From NCBI RefSeq assembly GCF_010686705.1, contig NZ_JAAGWY010000004.1, positions 62,001 through 126,000 of the forward strand: a DNA stretch of 64,000 bases. Direction: 5' to 3'. A model generated the notes under the pieces. The model had not been told where the DNA came from, ran no database searches, and saw nothing but the letters and a program-made list of their open reading frames with translations. Below, piece after piece: positions 23,430-35,062 of the stretch (positions within the stretch are counted from its first letter, which is position 1; every line of letters starts with the position of its first letter). The position numbers and the translations under genes were made by a program. This DNA is from Leifsonia tongyongensis (GTDB lineage: Bacteria; Actinomycetota; Actinomycetes; Actinomycetales; Microbacteriaceae).

Positions 23430-24541
23430 TGCCCGCAGAATTCACCCCCCGCCCGAACAGCCGCCAGTGGCGCGGAGTCCTGCGTGAGTATGCGGACCGC
23501 CTCGACATCTCCGACGCGACGCCGATCATCACCCTGGGCGAGGGTGGGACGCCGCTCCTTCCCGCCCCCGCGCTGTCGGCGCGGACCGGTGCGAACGTGT
23601 TCGTCAAGTTCGAAGGGATGAACCCGACCGGCTCGTTCAAGGACCGCGGCATGACCATGGCCATCTCCAAAGCCGTCGAGCACGGCGCCAAGGCCGTCAT
23701 CTGCGCCTCCACCGGCAACACGTCGGCGTCGGCCGCGGCCTACGCGACCCATGCGGGCATCCAGGCCGTCGTGCTGGTGCCGGAGGGCAAGATCGCGATG
23801 GGCAAACTCAGCCAGGCCATCGCCCACAATGCGCAGCTGCTCCAGGTACAGGGCAACTTCGACGACTGCCTCGAGATCGCGCGCGACCTGGCCACCAACT
23901 ATCCGGTGCACCTGGTCAACTCGGTCAACCCCGACCGCATCGAAGGCCAGAAGACGGCGGCGTTCGAGGTCGTCGAGGTGCTCGGCGACGCGCCCGACTT
24001 CCACATCGTCCCCGTGGGCAACGCCGGCAACTACACCGCTTACCACCGCGGCTACTCCGAGGAGCTGAAGCGTGGCGAGTCGACGAAGCTGCCGCGGATG
24101 TTCGGCTTCCAGGCGGCCGGAAGCGCGCCGCTCGTGCTCGGGCACCCCGTCAAGGATCCCGACACGATCGCGAGCGCGATCCGGATCGGCAACCCGGCAT
24201 CGTGGGACCTCGCGCTCAATGCGCGCGCCGACAGCGACGGCTATTTCGGCGCCATCGACGACACCAGGATCCTCGAAGCACACCGGATCCTCTCCGCCGA
24301 GGTCGGCATCTTCGTGGAGCCCGCGTCGGCGATCAGCGTGGCCGGACTCCTGGAGCGTTCGGCGGCGGGTGTGATCCCCGCGGGCGCGACCGTCGTGCTG
24401 ACGGTCACCGGCCACGGCCTCAAAGACCCGCAGTGGGCCCTGCGCACGGCCGACGGCTCCGACGTGAAGCCCACCGTCGTCCCCGTCGACATCACGGCGA
24501 TCGCCGAGGTGCTCGGCCTGACGGCGGGAGCACACGCGTGA
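23429..24541 (+). CDS. thrC: Threonine synthase
   Basis: A 370-residue PLP enzyme that converts O-phosphohomoserine to threonine. The PLP lysine lies in NPTGSFKDRGMTMAIS near 68-83; ASTGNTSASAAAYA near 94 binds the PLP phosphate side; VPVGNAGNYTAYHRGY near 195 and GFQAAGSAP near 227 are further conserved blocks. This is the shorter class I-like form common in actinobacteria, at the usual length of 350-370. The ATG overlaps the hom stop by one base; its own stop TGA overlaps the GTG of thrB (GTGA). Confidence 0.96.
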   Translation: MPAEFTPRPNSRQWRGVLREYADRLDISDATPIITLGEGGTPLLPAPALSARTGANVFVKFEGMNPTGSFKDRGMTMAISKAVEHGAKAVICASTGNTSASAAAYATHAGIQAVVLVPEGKIAMGKLSQAIAHNAQLLQVQGNFDDCLEIARDLATNYPVHLVNSVNPDRIEGQKTAAFEVVEVLGDAPDFHIVPVGNAGNYTAYHRGYSEELKRGESTKLPRMFGFQAAGSAPLVLGHPVKDPDTIASAIRIGNPASWDLALNARADSDGYFGAIDDTRILEAHRILSAEVGIFVEPASAISVAGLLERSAAGVIPAGATVVLTVTGHGLKDPQWALRTADGSDVKPTVVPVDITAIAEVLGLTAGAHA

Positions 24542-25500
24542 CCTACTCCGCCGGTGACCTCCGGGGCCGCGCGGTCACCGTCAAGGTCCCCGCGACGAGC
24601 GCCAACCTCGGCCCGGGCTTCGACACGCTGGGCCTCGCTCTCGCGCTGTACGACGAACTCGAGGTGCGAGTGCGCGACGAGCCGGGTGCGTCGGTCGACG
24701 TGCACGGTGTCGGGGCGGGCGAGGTGCCCACCGACGAGAGCAGCCTCGTGGTCCGTGCGATCGCCCACACCTTCGCCGCCGTCGGGCACCCGATGCCGGG
24801 CCTCGATCTCGTCGCGCGCAACGCGATCCCGCACGGGCGGGGGATGGGATCGTCGGGAGCGGCGATCGTCTCGGGCATCATGGCCGCCAAAGGTCTGCTC
24901 GAAGGGATCGTCGAGATCGATGCGCAGGGACTGCTCGCCCTCGCCAACGAGATGGAAGGCCATCCCGACAACGTCGCACCCGCGTTGTTCGGCGGACTCA
25001 CGATCGCGTGGGTCACACCCGATGGCCCGCGGTTCAAGAAGCTGATCGTCCACCGGGGGGTCTCTCCTCTGGTCTTCGTCCCCGAGCACGTGATGTCGAC
25101 AGCACTTGCGCGCAGCCTCCAACCCGACTCGGTGCCCCACGAAGACGCCGTGTTCAACCTGTCGCGCTCAGCGCTGCTCGTGGCGGCGCTCATCCAGAGC
25201 CCCGAGCTGCTCCTCGCGGCGACGGAGGACAAGCTCCACCAGAGCTACCGGGCCTCGGCTATGCCGGAGACCGACCGGCTCATCACCCTCCTCCGCGACA
25301 GCGGCTTCGCGGCCGTCGTCTCCGGTGCGGGGCCTTCGATCCTGGTGCTGTGCAGTGACCCCAGCCAGCGCCTCGCCGCCGCCGATCTCGTCGCCCAGAA
25401 GGCGGAGACGCGCTGGCAGCCCCTGATGCTCGCCGTCGATTTCAAGGGCGCGACGGTGCAGCAGATGGCCGCAGGCACGGTCGACACGCCCGCGGCCTGA
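24538..25500 (+). CDS. thrB: Homoserine kinase
   Basis: A 320-residue GHMP kinase that makes O-phosphohomoserine for thrC. VPATSANLGPGFDTLGLAL near 16-34 is the first GHMP motif, IPHGRGMGSSGAAIVSGIMAA near 98-118 the ATP-binding motif, and VVSGAGPSILVLC near 260 the third. The GTG at 24538 was chosen because it forms the GTGA overlap with thrC and begins the conserved RGRAVTVKVPATSANLG segment; the longer frame upstream is a shadow of thrC. Gene order hom-thrC-thrB is the common actinobacterial arrangement. It is followed by a 247-bp gap before rho. Confidence 0.95.
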   Translation: MTYSAGDLRGRAVTVKVPATSANLGPGFDTLGLALALYDELEVRVRDEPGASVDVHGVGAGEVPTDESSLVVRAIAHTFAAVGHPMPGLDLVARNAIPHGRGMGSSGAAIVSGIMAAKGLLEGIVEIDAQGLLALANEMEGHPDNVAPALFGGLTIAWVTPDGPRFKKLIVHRGVSPLVFVPEHVMSTALARSLQPDSVPHEDAVFNLSRSALLVAALIQSPELLLAATEDKLHQSYRASAMPETDRLITLLRDSGFAAVVSGAGPSILVLCSDPSQRLAAADLVAQKAETRWQPLMLAVDFKGATVQQMAAGTVDTPAA

Positions 25501-25509
25501 CGGAATAAT

Positions 25510-25526
25510 CACCATCATCAATGGTG
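25510..25526. promoter_or_regulatory. Perfect hairpin CACCAT-N5-ATGGTG after thrB
   Basis: A perfect 6-bp inverted repeat with loop CATCA lies 10 bp after the thrB stop. No T-run follows, so it may be a weak terminator or an operator near the rho promoter. The rest of the 247-bp rho leader shows no gene; it holds the SD hairpin noted at 25729. Confidence 0.4.
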
Positions 25527-25728
25527 TTAGACTGTGACAGAACCCAGGAGATACCGCGTAACGAGCGAATCTGGTCTTCGGGTGACTTTCTAGCAATCAT
25601 GCTGTCGCTCCTGCCTGTGTACCCGGGCCTATCGTCCCGAGTACCGACGCCGTGTGGATCAGAACACACCGCGTAAAAAGGCAGTTCACGTGACACGCGC
25701 TCCAGACGCCAGCGAAAAACGCTCGTCG

Positions 25729-25744
25729 GAGGAAAGGAATCCTC
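25729..25744 (+). promoter_or_regulatory. SD-containing hairpin in front of rho
   Basis: GAGGA (25729-25733), part of a strong GGAGG SD, pairs with TCCTC (25740-25744). The loop AAGGAA is itself an SD-like sequence 8 nt before the GTG start at 25748. Rho levels are autoregulated in many bacteria; this hairpin could tune translation. Confidence 0.35.
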
Positions 25745-25747
25745 TTA

Positions 25748-28063
<2,316 letters not shown>

Positions 28064-28069
28064 CTGAAT

Positions 28070-28115
28070 AAGTGCCCGCCCGGTTCGACCCTGTGTCGAC
28101 CGGGCGGGCACTTTT
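28070..28115 (+). terminator. Strong Rho-independent terminator after rho
   Basis: AAGTGCCCGCCCGGTTCGAC pairs with GTCGACCGGGCGGGCACTT (28095-28113) around a 5-nt loop with one bulged base, followed by a short T-run. It begins 7 bp after the rho stop. Confidence 0.9.
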
Positions 28116-28183
28116 CCATTGGTGCCGGATGTGCACCGCGAGAAGAATGAAGGCAGCGACTGGCTGCCGAGGGAGATGAAGAG

Positions 28184-29263
28184 ATGTTCGAGTCGGTGAA
28201 CAGTCTGCTCGCTGAGCACGACGACCTGCAGGAGCAGCTCGCCGACCCCGACCTGCACAGTGATCCGGTGCGCTCCAAGCGCGTCAACCGCCGCTATGCC
28301 GAACTCAGCCGGATCGTCGCCGCCTACCACCAGTGGAAGCAGCTCGAAGACGATCTCGCGGCCGCGCGCGAACTCGGCGCTGAGGACGAGGCGTTCGCCG
28401 CCGAGATCCCCGAGCTCGAAGAGCAGCTCGACGACTCGAGCGAGAAGCTCCGGCGCCTCCTGATTCCCCGCGACGAGAACGACGGCCGCGACGTCATCAT
28501 GGAGATCAAGATGGGTGAGGGCGGTGCGGAATCGGCGCTCTTCGCAGCCGACCTCCTCCGCATGTACCTCCACTACGCCGAGTCGAAGAAGTGGAAGACG
28601 GAGATCCTCGAACAGACTTCGAGCGACCTCGGCGGGATCAAAGACGTGCAGCTCGCCATCAAAGGCAACTCGAGCGACCCCGCCCAGGGCGTGTGGGCGC
28701 ACCTCAAATACGAGGGCGGCGTGCACCGGGTGCAGCGTGTTCCGGCGACGGAGTCGCAGGGGCGCATCCACACGTCGGCCGCGGGCGTCCTCGTCTTCCC
28801 CGAGGTGGACGAGCCCGAAGAGGTCGAGATCAACCCGAACGACCTCAAGATCGACGTCTACCGGTCGAGCGGCCCTGGCGGCCAGTCGGTGAACACGACC
28901 GACTCGGCGGTGCGCATCACCCACCTCCCGACCGGCATCGTCGTCGCGATGCAGAACGAGAAGAGCCAGCTGCAGAACCGCGAGGCGGGGATGCGAGTGT
29001 TGCGGGCGCGCGTCCTCGCGCGGCAGCAGGAGGAACTCGATGCCGCAGCGTCGGCCGTGCGGAAGAGCCAGATCCGTACGATGGACCGCTCGGAGCGCAT
29101 CCGGACTTACAACTTCCCGGAGAACCGGATCGCCGACCACCGCACAGGCTACAAGGCCTACAACCTGGATGCGGTCATGAACGGCGCGCTCGACCCGGTC
29201 ATCGAGTCGTGCATCGCCGCCGACGAGGAGTCGCGCCTCGCCGACCTCGGCGCCGAGGTCTGA
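28184..29263 (+). CDS. prfA: Peptide chain release factor 1
   Basis: A 359-residue class I release factor for UAA and UAG. The stop-codon-reading PxT motif reads [15 protein letters not shown] near 185-199, PAT being specific to RF1, and the catalytic GGQ lies in [21 protein letters not shown] near 227-247. The N-terminal domain ([15 protein letters not shown]) and C-terminus ([29 protein letters not shown]) are complete. It follows the rho terminator with its own short upstream region and the SD-like GGGAGATGAAGAG. In many actinobacteria prmC follows directly; here convergent cysK-cysE lie between them. Confidence 0.97.
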   Translation: MFESVNSLLAEHDDLQEQLADPDLHSDPVRSKRVNRRYAELSRIVAAYHQWKQLEDDLAAARELGAEDEAFAAEIPELEEQLDDSSEKLRRLLIPRDENDGRDVIMEIKMGEGGAESALFAADLLRMYLHYAESKKWKTEILEQTSSDLGGIKDVQLAIKGNSSDPAQGVWAHLKYEGGVHRVQRVPATESQGRIHTSAAGVLVFPEVDEPEEVEINPNDLKIDVYRSSGPGGQSVNTTDSAVRITHLPTGIVVAMQNEKSQLQNREAGMRVLRARVLARQQEELDAAASAVRKSQIRTMDRSERIRTYNFPENRIADHRTGYKAYNLDAVMNGALDPVIESCIAADEESRLADLGAEV

Positions 29264-29309
29264 CCGCGCGTCGTAGCCACGAGCGTGCTCGGGCCGAGCG
29301 CCCCGAGGG

Positions 29310-29370
29310 GATTGGTCGCCAGAAGGTACTGCCGCAAGGCGATCGGTTGCCAGAATATTGGCGACCAATC
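29310..29370. repeat. Threefold repeat forming competing hairpins between prfA and cysE
   Basis: GATTGGTCGCCAGAA (29310-29324, plus), GATCGGTTGCCAGAA (29341-29355, plus) and GATTGGTCGCCAATA (29370-29356, minus) are three copies of one 15-bp element. Copies 1 and 3 form a perfect 12-bp stem with a 37-nt loop; copies 2 and 3 form a compact stem with one wobble and one mismatch. The site lies between convergent genes, so a bidirectional terminator is the simplest reading. Confidence 0.7.
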
Positions 29371-29422
29371 GGCGCGGGCCGCGAGGCCCGGCCGGGATGA
29401 GGACCCCCGCGGGAGTGACGGG

Positions 29423-29995
29423 TCAGATGTAGATGCCGGGGTCGATCCAGGTGTCGCCCGGGATCTGCTCGGTGCCGGTGCGCGGGCGCGCGGTCGCCGG
29501 CACGCCGACGAGCAGCGAATTCGGCGGGGCGTCGTGGACGACGACCGCATTCGCGCCGACGACGCTGTGTGCGCCGAGAGTGATCGCTCCGAGAACTTTG
29601 GCGCCGGCGCCGACGGTCACCCCGTCGCCGATCGTCGGATGACGTTTGCCGTGCCCGCGTCCCTTCCCGCCCAGGGTCACCCCGTGGTACAGCATCACGT
29701 CGTCGCCGATCTCCGCCGTCTCACCGATCACGACACCCATGCCGTGGTCGATGAAGAAGCGGCGGCCGATCGTCGCGCCCGGGTGGATCTCGACCCCGGT
29801 GAGGAAGCGCGTGAACTGCGACAGGATGCGCGCCACGGTGCGTGCACCCGCCAGCCAGAGTCGGTGCGACAACCGATACGCCCAGATCGCGTGCAGCCCC
29901 GAGTACACGACGAAGATCTCACCTCCGCTGCGCGCAGCCGGGTCGTGCCTGCGCGCATTGGCGATGTCTTCGCGGAGTCGGGAGATGACGGCCAT
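29423..29995 (-). CDS. cysE: Serine O-acetyltransferase
   Basis: A 190-residue left-handed beta-helix acyltransferase that makes O-acetylserine for cysteine synthesis. The hexapeptide coils include [35 protein letters not shown] (about 66-100), with the catalytic His-Asp pair in IDHG, and [32 protein letters not shown] near 105-136, where the GGKGxxxGKRHP loop binds CoA. It is the short form lacking the long N-terminal domain of the E. coli enzyme; the C-terminus ends in IDPGIYI, which contains the terminal Ile that docks into CysK. The ATG lies 5 bp after the cysK stop, so cysK-cysE form an operon and the products can form the cysteine synthase complex. Confidence 0.95.
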   Translation of the reverse strand: MAVISRLREDIANARRHDPAARSGGEIFVVYSGLHAIWAYRLSHRLWLAGARTVARILSQFTRFLTGVEIHPGATIGRRFFIDHGMGVVIGETAEIGDDVMLYHGVTLGGKGRGHGKRHPTIGDGVTVGAGAKVLGAITLGAHSVVGANAVVVHDAPPNSLLVGVPATARPRTGTEQIPGDTWIDPGIYI

Positions 29996-30000
29996 CGGGA

Positions 30001-30939
30001 CTAGTCGACCAGATCCGCCCAGAGTGCCGTCGAAATGTAGCGCTCGCCGGTGTCTGCGACGATCGCGACGATCGTCTTGCCCGCGTTCTCAGGGCGCTTC
30101 GCCTGTTCGAGGGCGGCCCAGACGATCGCTCCGGACGAGATGCCGGCGAGGATTCCCTCCTCGCTGGCAAGGCGCTTGGCGACCGCGATCGAATCGTCGA
30201 ACGTGACGTCGACGACCTCGTCGTAGACCGTGGTGTCGAGGATCTCGGGCACGAAGTTCGCGCCGATGCCCTGGATCTTGTGCGGTCCCGGCTTGCCGCC
30301 GCTCAGGATGGGGGAGTCGATCGGCTCGACCGCCACGATCTTCACACCGGGCTTGCGCTCCTTGAGAACCTGGCCGACGCCGGTGATCGTGCCTCCCGTT
30401 CCGATACCGGATACGAAGATGTCGACGCCGCCGTCGGTGTCGGCCCAGATCTCCTCGGCGGTCGTCGCGCGGTGGATGGCCGGGTTGGCTTCGTTGGCGA
30501 ATTGCTTCGCCCAGATCGCGTTCTCGGTGTTCGCGACGATCTCCTGTGCCTTCTCGACGGCTCCGCGCATCCCGTCGGGGCCGGGCGTGAGCACGATGTC
30601 CGCGCCCAGTGCGCGCAGCAGGACGCGGCGCTCCTTGCTCATCGTCTCGGGCATGGTGAGGATCACCTTGTAGCCGCGGGCCGCGCCGACCATGGCCAGG
30701 GCGATTCCCGTGTTGCCGCTCGTGCCTTCGACGATGGTCCCGCCCGGCTTCAGCTCACCGGATGCCTCTGCCGCGTCGATGATCGACACCCCGATCCGGT
30801 CTTTGACGCTTCCCGCGGGGTTGGCGAATTCGAGTTTCACGAGCACGGTGGCGTCCGCGCCGTCGGTGATGCGGTTGAGCCGGACCAGCGGGGTGTTTCC
30901 GACTGTTTCGGCGACGTTGGCGTAGATGTGACCGGACAT
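30001..30939 (-). CDS. cysK: Cysteine synthase (O-acetylserine sulfhydrylase)
   Basis: A 312-residue PLP enzyme that makes cysteine from O-acetylserine and sulfide. The PLP lysine is in [11 protein letters not shown] near residue 40-50; [12 protein letters not shown] near 69 binds substrate and [22 protein letters not shown] near 175 is the phosphate loop; [12 protein letters not shown] near 223 and GISSGA near 264 are further conserved. The ATG at 30939 has GGAAGAGG 4-11 nt upstream; the longer open frame is an artefact crossing prmC in antisense. It is divergent from prmC with a 139-bp gap. Confidence 0.95.
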   Translation of the reverse strand: MSGHIYANVAETVGNTPLVRLNRITDGADATVLVKLEFANPAGSVKDRIGVSIIDAAEASGELKPGGTIVEGTSGNTGIALAMVGAARGYKVILTMPETMSKERRVLLRALGADIVLTPGPDGMRGAVEKAQEIVANTENAIWAKQFANEANPAIHRATTAEEIWADTDGGVDIFVSGIGTGGTITGVGQVLKERKPGVKIVAVEPIDSPILSGGKPGPHKIQGIGANFVPEILDTTVYDEVVDVTFDDSIAVAKRLASEEGILAGISSGAIVWAALEQAKRPENAGKTIVAIVADTGERYISTALWADLVD

Positions 30940-31078
30940 GGGCCTCTTCCTTGTGGCAGACGGGTGGATCGTGGGCTCCACCAGCCTAATCATCCGCCCC
31001 GTGTGCGGCGCTTGTGTGACGGAGTGTGATCGTGACCGGTGCCTGACGTCGACTCGCAGAAGATAGGCTCGACGGGCG

Positions 31079-31960
31079 ATGACGACTGCTCCCGACCACC
31101 ACCCGGCCACGTTCCGGTCCCTGCGCGACCAGGTCGTGGGCACCCTCGACCGCGCCGGCGTTCCCGACCCCGACGTCGACGCCGAGCTTCTGATCGGGCA
31201 TGTCGTCGGGGAGGGACGGGGCCGCGTCCAGGCGCTCGTCGCGATGGACGCGACCGTCGACGACTCCGTTCGGGATGCGGTGCTCGCGCTCGCCGACCGC
31301 CGCGCGACCCGCGAACCCCTCCAGCACATCACCGGGCGTGCTCCGTTCCGGTCGCTGGAGCTCGCCGTCGGGCCGGGCGTCTTCGTGCCCCGCCCGGAGA
31401 CGGAGCAGGTCGCCCAGTTCGCCATCGACGCACTCCGCGCGGTCGCGTCGGCGGAGCCCATCGGTGTCGACCTCGGCACAGGAAGCGGTGCGATCGCGCT
31501 CGCAATGGCCACGGAGGTGCCGCATGCGCGGATCATCGCCGTCGAGAATTCCCCCGAGGCGTTCATTTGGGCACGACGCAATGTCGACGAGTCGGGCGCT
31601 TCGAACGCGCGCGTCGTCTTCGTCGATCTCGCGGATGCCCTCCCGGAGCTCGACGGAACCGTCGACGTCGTGATCTCGAATCCGCCGTATATCCCGGCGG
31701 ACGCCATCCCCCGGGATCCGGAGGTGCGCCTGTTCGACCCGGAGCGCGCGCTCTACGGCGGCGCCGACGGTCTGGATGTGGTGCGTGCCGTCTCACGCAC
31801 GGCCCTCCGCCTCCTGCATCCCGGCGGCACGCTGGTGATCGAGCACGGCGAACTGCAAGGTGCCGAGATCCGTGCGCTGCTGGCAGCGGATGGTTGGCGG
31901 GCGCCGGCCACGCACCGCGACTTCACCACGCGGGATCGCGCGACCACCGCCATCCGCTGA
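31079..31960 (+). CDS. prmC: Release factor glutamine methyltransferase
   Basis: A 293-residue SAM-dependent enzyme that methylates the Gln of the GGQ motif in release factors 1 and 2. An N-terminal helical domain ([22 protein letters not shown]) recognises the factor; [11 protein letters not shown] near 100-110 is a family mark; SAM binding is by [14 protein letters not shown] near 133; and the amide-methyltransferase motif NPPYIP lies near 201. The gene works on the product of prfA, 1.8 kb upstream; the usual adjacency is interrupted by cysK-cysE on the other strand. TAGGCT lies 9 nt before the ATG, so its mRNA probably has almost no leader. Confidence 0.93.
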   Translation: MTTAPDHHPATFRSLRDQVVGTLDRAGVPDPDVDAELLIGHVVGEGRGRVQALVAMDATVDDSVRDAVLALADRRATREPLQHITGRAPFRSLELAVGPGVFVPRPETEQVAQFAIDALRAVASAEPIGVDLGTGSGAIALAMATEVPHARIIAVENSPEAFIWARRNVDESGASNARVVFVDLADALPELDGTVDVVISNPPYIPADAIPRDPEVRLFDPERALYGGADGLDVVRAVSRTALRLLHPGGTLVIEHGELQGAEIRALLAADGWRAPATHRDFTTRDRATTAIR

Positions 31961-31976
31961 GGCGTGGATGCTCGGC

Positions 31977-33047
31977 TCAGCCGGCCCGACGGCTGAGCCG
32001 AGCAACCCCGATCTTCGAATCGGCCATGCCGTAGAAGACGTAGTCGACGCCGTCGACCGCTTCGATAGCGGTGGGGAACACCACGTTCGGTACGGTGCCG
32101 GAACGCTCGTCCTCGGTCTCGGCGGACAGCAGAGGAGCCGATGTGCGGTCGATGACCCGCCACGGCTCGTCGCCGTCGAGGATCATCGCGGCCGCGGCGT
32201 AGTTGACGTTCTGCTGCTGGGCCATCGAGTTCACGATGACACCCGTGACGCCGTGGTGCAGCAGCAGCCAGCCTTCCGGGACCCGGCGAGGGGCCGGGCC
32301 GCCGCCGATCTTGAGCTCCTCGAAGTCGAACTCGGGGCCGGCGAGGAACCGGTTTCCCCGCCAGCGTGCGAGTTCACGGATGTCGTCGCCCACCGCGGCG
32401 AGCGGGATGAACGCGATCCAGATGCTCGGACGCGGATCGGGGATGTTCTCCGGAGGCCGGTTTCCTTCGCCGGGGCGCACCTCGCCGAGCTCCCAGACCG
32501 GGCGATGGAGCACAGCGAGACTCTCGACACCGTCGGGCGCGATGACCGGCTCCGGAAAGAACACGGTGTCCTTGTTGTGGTACAGCCCGAGGTCGACGCC
32601 GAGCTCGTCGTCGTACTCGAAGGTGACGGGACCGAGACGACGCCAGGTGCGCAGGTCATCGGAGACGGCGACCGCGGTGCGCGGGCCGAGCGGTCCGAAC
32701 GCGACATAGGTCATGACGTGCAGACCGAGCGCCGGAATGGTCGTGATGCGCGGGTCCTCGACTCCGGAGTTGTTCGCGCCCTTCTCCCACTCGCGTTCCG
32801 GTTCGAGGACGACACCCTCGCGCGTGACGCTGACGGGCACGCCGTCGACGACGTTCACCTTCGCAAGCCCCACGCGCGACACGTTGCCGTCGGCGACGAG
32901 GCGCGGCAGCAGGTAGAGCTCGCCGTCGGGTCCCCGACCACTCGCCGGGTTCAGCACACCCTCCGCCTCGAGAGGATTGCCGTCTTCGGGCGTCATCACG
33001 ACGCCGACACGCTCGAGGAAGTAGGGGAATTCGTCTGGGGTGCTCAT
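31977..33047 (-). CDS. GH130-like glycosidase/phosphorylase (second of two)
   Basis: A 356-residue five-bladed beta-propeller protein of the GH130 clan, which includes beta-mannoside phosphorylases and some beta-1,2-mannosidases. Motifs visible are LNPASGRGPDGELYLLPRL near 31-49, NNSGVEDPRIT near 91-101 and HNKDTVFFPEPV near 147-158; the Asp in EDPR matches the family's catalytic acid position. Phosphorolysis would give a sugar 1-phosphate and save ATP, but hydrolases also occur, so the reaction is uncertain. The ATG at 33047 overlaps the TGA of the paralogue upstream (ATGA). It is the last gene of the LacI-regulated operon and converges on prmC with a 16-bp gap. Confidence 0.78.
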   Translation of the reverse strand: MSTPDEFPYFLERVGVVMTPEDGNPLEAEGVLNPASGRGPDGELYLLPRLVADGNVSRVGLAKVNVVDGVPVSVTREGVVLEPEREWEKGANNSGVEDPRITTIPALGLHVMTYVAFGPLGPRTAVAVSDDLRTWRRLGPVTFEYDDELGVDLGLYHNKDTVFFPEPVIAPDGVESLAVLHRPVWELGEVRPGEGNRPPENIPDPRPSIWIAFIPLAAVGDDIRELARWRGNRFLAGPEFDFEELKIGGGPAPRRVPEGWLLLHHGVTGVIVNSMAQQQNVNYAAAAMILDGDEPWRVIDRTSAPLLSAETEDERSGTVPNVVFPTAIEAVDGVDYVFYGMADSKIGVARLSRRAG

Positions 33048-34126
33048 GCGGTCGTGGTTCCTTCGTTCGGTGCAGTTCGATAGATGAAGATCTCGCGGGT
33101 GTTCGGCCGGGCGTCCCAGCCCTGAGGGAACGCCCAGTCGCCATCCAGCTGAAGCAGCCCGCCCCATGCCAGCGACCCGCCGCGGTTGATCGCGAGCTGG
33201 GTGAACGGGGCGGTCGTCGAGTAGTGGGCCTGGGCCGCGGCGAACTCTCCGTCGGCGTCGCTGTAGAAGAAGTCGAGCACCAGGTCGTCCTCGGCGTGCG
33301 CTCCGACGACGGCGCAGGCGACCTCGTAGAGCGAGCCGCCCAGTTCGCCGAGGTCGAGGTAGGGCTGACGCTCGAAACGCCACTCGAGCAGGTCGGTCGA
33401 TCGTCCGACTGTCGGCACTCCGCCGCATCCCTCCGACAGGAACATCAGGTACTCGCCGCCGATCTTCACCGCTTCGCCCGCTCCGTTGCGGGGGATGACC
33501 GCCCCCTTCGCCCAGAGGCGCGACACCTCGTACGGCACCGCCAGTCCGCGCTTCTCCCAGGTGACCAGGTCGTCCGAGACGGCGACCATGATGTCGCATC
33601 CGACGTCCCCGAGCGGATAGTCCGGTGACGGATACGTCTCGCGGTCGGGAGACCCGGCGATCGAACGGATGCCGTTGTAGAACATCACGTAACGGCCGTC
33701 GACCGCGTAGACCTTCGGGTCCTCGCAGCCGAGGGTCTCGTTCTCGAAGGTCGGGTAGATCACCGGGTTCGCCGGGTCATCCGTCCAGCCCACTCCGGGC
33801 CGATGGACGGCATGCCCGATCCGGCTGGAAGTCGATTCCTTGCGAGGCGAGGCTCGGTAGAAGAGGTGCAGTTCGTCGCCGCGGGCGATCATCGTCGGAT
33901 TGAAGATCGAGTCGCTCGTCCAGCCGATCCCGGTCGGGTCGTCCCACTGCCCGGCGAGCTCGAAGGTCAGCGATTCGTCACGCGCGAACGGGCCGATCGC
34001 CCACTCGGGCCGCTCGTCGTAGTGAGCAGAGAACTGATCGGTGGAGATCCGGTCGGTCAGGGCGTTCGTGTGCTCGAGGGCCGCCCGGTAGCTGTCTCGG
34101 AGCGCGCTGGTGTCGGCAGTCTGCAT
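33044..34126 (-). CDS. GH130-like glycosidase/phosphorylase (first of two)
   Basis: A 360-residue beta-propeller protein. It shares with its downstream neighbour the clan marks: SDSIFNPTMIARGDELHLFYRA near 70-91, ETLGCEDPKVYAVDGRYVMFYNG near 129-151 (acid Asp in CEDPK) and RLWAKGAVIPRNG near 201-213. Similarity between the two is limited to these blocks, so they are distant paralogues that may act on different linkages or form a hetero-oligomer. It starts 12 bp after the permease stop with GGAGG close to the ATG (AGGAGGCCCTAC). No signal peptide is present, so cleavage occurs in the cytoplasm after ABC import. Confidence 0.75.
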   Translation of the reverse strand: MQTADTSALRDSYRAALEHTNALTDRISTDQFSAHYDERPEWAIGPFARDESLTFELAGQWDDPTGIGWTSDSIFNPTMIARGDELHLFYRASPRKESTSSRIGHAVHRPGVGWTDDPANPVIYPTFENETLGCEDPKVYAVDGRYVMFYNGIRSIAGSPDRETYPSPDYPLGDVGCDIMVAVSDDLVTWEKRGLAVPYEVSRLWAKGAVIPRNGAGEAVKIGGEYLMFLSEGCGGVPTVGRSTDLLEWRFERQPYLDLGELGGSLYEVACAVVGAHAEDDLVLDFFYSDADGEFAAAQAHYSTTAPFTQLAINRGGSLAWGGLLQLDGDWAFPQGWDARPNTREIFIYRTAPNEGTTTA

Positions 34127-34138
34127 GTGTAGGGCCTC

Positions 34139-35062
34139 CTAGCCCTTGACCGACGAACCGATGTCCGTCGAGATGAAGTAGCGCTGGCCTGCGATGAACA
34201 GGATCACGACGGGCGCAGCGAGCACGACGGCACCGGCGAGGATCGATCCGAAGGGGTTCGTGGTGGATGCCGCGACCGTACTCAGGTAGTTCGCCAGGGA
34301 CACGGCGAGCGGCTGCATGCTTGCCTCCTTGGTGATGAGGAACGGCCAGAGGAATTCGTTCCACGGCCCGATGAACGTCAGCAGGATGACCGTGACGAGC
34401 GCCGGCCTCACCAGCGGCAGCGCTATGCGCCAGAGCACGGCCAGTTCGCCAGCGCCGTCGATCCGGGCGGCGTCGAAGAGCTCATTCGGTATCTGGAGGA
34501 AGTACTGCCGGAAGATCAGCACCGCCGTCGAGTTGATCGCGAAGGGCAGGATCATGCCCAGGTAGTTGTCGGCCAGCCCGTAGTTGCGTGCGATGAGCAC
34601 GTAGAGCGGGATCATCAGCAGCTGGAACGGTACGACCTGCACCAGCAGGGCGAGCGCGAAGGTCGTCCCTCGCCCGCGCCACCTCAGGATCGAGAGCGCG
34701 TAGCCGACGAGAACGCCGAACACGACCGTGCAGAGCAGGACCCCGCCGGTGAAGATGCCCGAACTGACGAGCCCGCTCAGGAGGCTGATCCGCGAGTTGA
34801 TCGCCACGTAGTTATGGAACGTCAGGTTCGCGGGATTGGGGAAGGCTCCCGCCACTGTGGTGTCGGGCGCGGCCTGGAACGAGCCGATGAGCATGTAATA
34901 GAAGGGGAACAGGAAGGCGAGGGCACCGATGGCCAGCACGGCGCCTTGCAGGATCGCCTGGCCTCGAGTGAGGCTTCTGGCCGATCCGAGGTCACGCCGC
35001 CGACGGCGGGGCTTCTTGAGTACGGGGGGAGTGGCACCCACCGCGGGTCTGATCGAGGTCAT
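34139..35062 (-). CDS. Sugar ABC transporter permease (MalG type)
   Basis: A 307-residue CUT1 permease. A basic cytoplasmic start (KKPRRRRRDLGSARSL) is followed by six hydrophobic segments. The EAA loop is ELFDAARIDGAGELAVLWRIALPLVRP near 194-220. The C-terminus DIGSSVKG is as in MalG-like proteins. It pairs with the MalF-type protein encoded upstream with an ATGA overlap. The operon carries no ATPase gene, as for the first sugar operon, so a shared ATPase is likely. A longer open frame upstream is a shadow of the partner gene. Confidence 0.9.
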   Translation of the reverse strand: MTSIRPAVGATPPVLKKPRRRRRDLGSARSLTRGQAILQGAVLAIGALAFLFPFYYMLIGSFQAAPDTTVAGAFPNPANLTFHNYVAINSRISLLSGLVSSGIFTGGVLLCTVVFGVLVGYALSILRWRGRGTTFALALLVQVVPFQLLMIPLYVLIARNYGLADNYLGMILPFAINSTAVLIFRQYFLQIPNELFDAARIDGAGELAVLWRIALPLVRPALVTVILLTFIGPWNEFLWPFLITKEASMQPLAVSLANYLSTVAASTTNPFGSILAGAVVLAAPVVILFIAGQRYFISTDIGSSVKG

